The notes under the pieces are model-generated. The model was not told the origin of the DNA and made no database searches. It saw nothing but the letters and a program-made list of their open reading frames with translations. 6,708 bases of DNA, taken from Anaerolineae bacterium. Its GTDB lineage: Bacteria > Chloroflexota > Anaerolineae > Aggregatilineales > Aggregatilineaceae. Numbering within the stretch: position 1 is the stretch's first letter; each line of letters begins with the position of its first letter. Below are positions 5,668 to 6,708 of the stretch, piece by piece. A program made the translations under genes and the position numbers. Where the stretch lies: the NCBI GenBank assembly GCA_016929355.1, contig JAFGJA010000605.1, positions 1 to 6,708 of the forward strand. Direction: 5' to 3'.

Positions 5668-6261
5668 ATGGCACGCATTGTTTTGGTCGCGTTGTTCGAC
5701 GATGTGGACACGTTGGATTTCTGTGGACCACTCGAAGTCTTTTCCATCACCGGTCAGCGCGCAACGGGGCCGGTCCCCTTTACCGTATCCACCGTCGCGG
5801 AACGGCAATCCCCGCCGATTCTGACGCGCAGTGGATTGAGCATTACGCCCTACTACACCTACACCAACGCCCTGCAAGCGGATATTTTGATCATTCCGGG
5901 GGGATTGGGAGCGCGTCACGAACGCAACAACCCCGCCACGATCCAGTTTATTCAGAAACAAGCGCCTAAGGCCGGATTAGTGGTTTCGATCTGCACGGGG
6001 GCGTTGTTGCTCGGTGCTGCCGGGCTGTTGACCGGCTTACAAGCCACCACGCACCACAGCGCCTTTGACGAACTGGCCGAAATCGCGCCGGACTGCACCA
6101 TCGTGCGCGATCAACGGTATGTGGACAATGGCGCGATCATCACTTCGGCAGGCATCACCGCCGGGATCGACACGGCGCTGTATATTGTGCAGCGTTTACT
6201 GGGGCCGGATACCGCACGGGAAACCGCTCATCACATGGAATATCGCTGGCAGCCCGATTGA
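5668..6261 (+). CDS. DJ-1/PfpI-family protein, isonitrile hydratase-like subgroup
   Basis: This 197-residue cytosolic protein is one complete DJ-1/PfpI (class I glutamine amidotransferase-like) domain. It opens with the strand IVLVALF and the LDFCGPLEVF block (16-25). It then has ILIIPGGLGAR (73-83) and the nucleophile elbow SICTGALLLGAAGLL (107-121) with catalytic cysteine C109. ATTHH (126-130) supplies the likely histidine, followed by ITSAGITAGIDTAL (158-171). An aspartate (D17) sits where typical DJ-1 proteins have glutamate, as in isonitrile (isocyanide) hydratases and in the N-terminal domain of GlxA-type AraC regulators. No helix-turn-helix follows, so it is not such a regulator. The length is normal for the family. 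The ATG at 5668 has AAGGA nine bases upstream. It is separated by 264 nt from the TIR-HEAT gene and probably transcribed alone. The substrate is unknown; hydratase, deglycase-like or redox-protective roles are all possible. Confidence 0.9.
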   Translation: MARIVLVALFDDVDTLDFCGPLEVFSITGQRATGPVPFTVSTVAERQSPPILTRSGLSITPYYTYTNALQADILIIPGGLGARHERNNPATIQFIQKQAPKAGLVVSICTGALLLGAAGLLTGLQATTHHSAFDELAEIAPDCTIVRDQRYVDNGAIITSAGITAGIDTALYIVQRLLGPDTARETAHHMEYRWQPD

Positions 6262-6311
6262 GCACCACCGGCATATTTAGACCTTGTAACCCGGCCCACA
6301 CCCCGTTGAGG

Positions 6312-6510
6312 TATAATCATTTGGCAATCGTGCTCAACTAGCCTATCGTCTAGGAAGCACACAATGCTAATCGATCTTGTTGGGTAGGTAAACGCGGATC
6401 ATACATGGTTTAATGGTCGATCAATCGGGCAACTCTAGCACCAATAAACTTGCCAGACAGGTTGTGAGTCGGGCAAGATTGTTGTATTTTAGCTACATTT
6501 GAAAGGCATA
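6312..6510 (+). promoter_or_regulatory. Promoter -10 box and long leader upstream of the secreted-protein gene
   Basis: A perfect TATAAT (6312-6317) has no good -35 box at 17 bases; TTGTAA at 6284-6289 is too far away. A start near 6324 would give a leader of about 200 nt. Possible stems in it are GTGCT (6330-6334) with AGCAC (6356-6360) enclosing CCTA/TAGG, and CTTGCC (6449-6454) with GGCAAG (6472-6477). TCGGGCAA occurs twice (6425-6432, 6469-6476). I recognise no known riboswitch, and no gene fits here. Confidence 0.35.
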
Positions 6511-6511
6511 C

Positions 6512-6518
6512 AAGGAGG
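6512..6518 (+). promoter_or_regulatory. Strong Shine-Dalgarno of the secreted-protein gene
   Basis: AAGGAGG, a full match to the anti-Shine-Dalgarno core, stands eight bases before the ATG at 6527. It fixes that ATG, rather than the in-frame ATG at 6542, as the start and predicts efficient translation. Confidence 0.85.
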
Positions 6519-6526
6519 ATTTGTCT

Positions 6527-6708
6527 ATGATCAAAAAATTTATGCCGTTGACCATCATCGCCGTGATGGTGCTGGCCCTTATCCCCACCGGCTACACCTC
6601 GGCTAACAGCGTGGCGATTACGCTGACCACCACGCTTCGCCAAACCGAACCGATCACCTGGTACGGCGCAACGGCCTTCGAGGTCAGTTCGTTTGATCCG
6701 CAGCGCGC
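6527..6708 (+). CDS. Secreted protein with Sec signal peptide, 3' end outside the window
   Basis: The first 60 codons are present and open to the window edge. The N-terminus is a classic Sec signal peptide: a basic start (MIKKF), a hydrophobic core (LTIIAVMVLALIP) and a likely signal peptidase I site after YTSA (residue 26 or so). There is no lipobox cysteine, so the mature protein should be released to or beyond the cell surface. The visible mature part (beginning NSVAITLTTTLRQTEPITWY) is rich in threonine and alternating hydrophobic residues, suggesting beta strands. I cannot name a family from so little. The strong ribosome site and long leader suggest a well-expressed and perhaps regulated product. 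It starts 265 nt after the DJ-1/PfpI stop and is probably a separate transcript. Confidence 0.85.
   Translation, partial: MIKKFMPLTIIAVMVLALIPTGYTSANSVAITLTTTLRQTEPITWYGATAFEVSSFDPQR

Noticed and set aside
6341..6400. Possible degenerate second tRNA at the ATCGTCTAGG motif
   Set aside because: There is no matching acceptor stem, anticodon arm or GGTTCGAAT T-loop downstream.

Overview
The window looks like bacterial chromosome, most likely from a member of the Chloroflexota (Anaerolineae-like). This assignment is an inference. It rests on the GC-rich coding sequence, a large GT-C type membrane protein with a C-terminal domain style common in that phylum, and several short GC-rich interspersed palindromic repeats (starting GTAGGGGCG, CCCTCTCCACG or ACCGCAGAG) of the kind I associate with Chloroflexota genomes. 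No plasmid, phage, transposase, integrase or CRISPR genes are visible.

Layout. The left edge carries the 3' part of an unrecognised gene (1-792, +) whose product appears to contain two copies of one small beta-rich module. It converges on a long minus-strand gene (872-3241) for a polytopic membrane protein of the glycosyltransferase GT-C/GT39-like type. Two interspersed repeats are embedded in frame in that gene, each translated as a hydrophilic loop. Next is a complete tRNA-Glu(UUC) unit: a near-consensus sigma70 promoter, the tRNA and an intrinsic terminator (3330-3492).

The accessory-looking part follows. A single gene (3703-5403, +) encodes a TIR domain joined to about ten HEAT repeats, a layout expected of a NAD-consuming conflict or immune effector with a scaffold or sensor half. 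It is followed by a cloverleaf-like palindromic repeat, a perfect 18-bp operator-like palindrome, and a stand-alone DJ-1/PfpI-family gene (5668-6261, +). After a 265-nt intergenic region with a consensus -10 box and possible leader structure, the right edge holds the start of a gene for a secreted protein with a clear signal peptide and a strong Shine-Dalgarno (6527 to the edge).

How the genes work together. No operon is obvious. The tRNA, TIR-HEAT, DJ-1 and secreted-protein genes each have more than 200 nt upstream and their own promoter or ribosome-binding signals, so they are probably separate units. The best candidate for an undescribed system is the TIR-HEAT protein, possibly acting alone. 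A functional link with the DJ-1/PfpI neighbour is only a hypothesis. The intergenic stretches (3493-3702, 5404-5667, 6262-6526) hold promoters, repeats and operator-like sites; I see no further gene in them.
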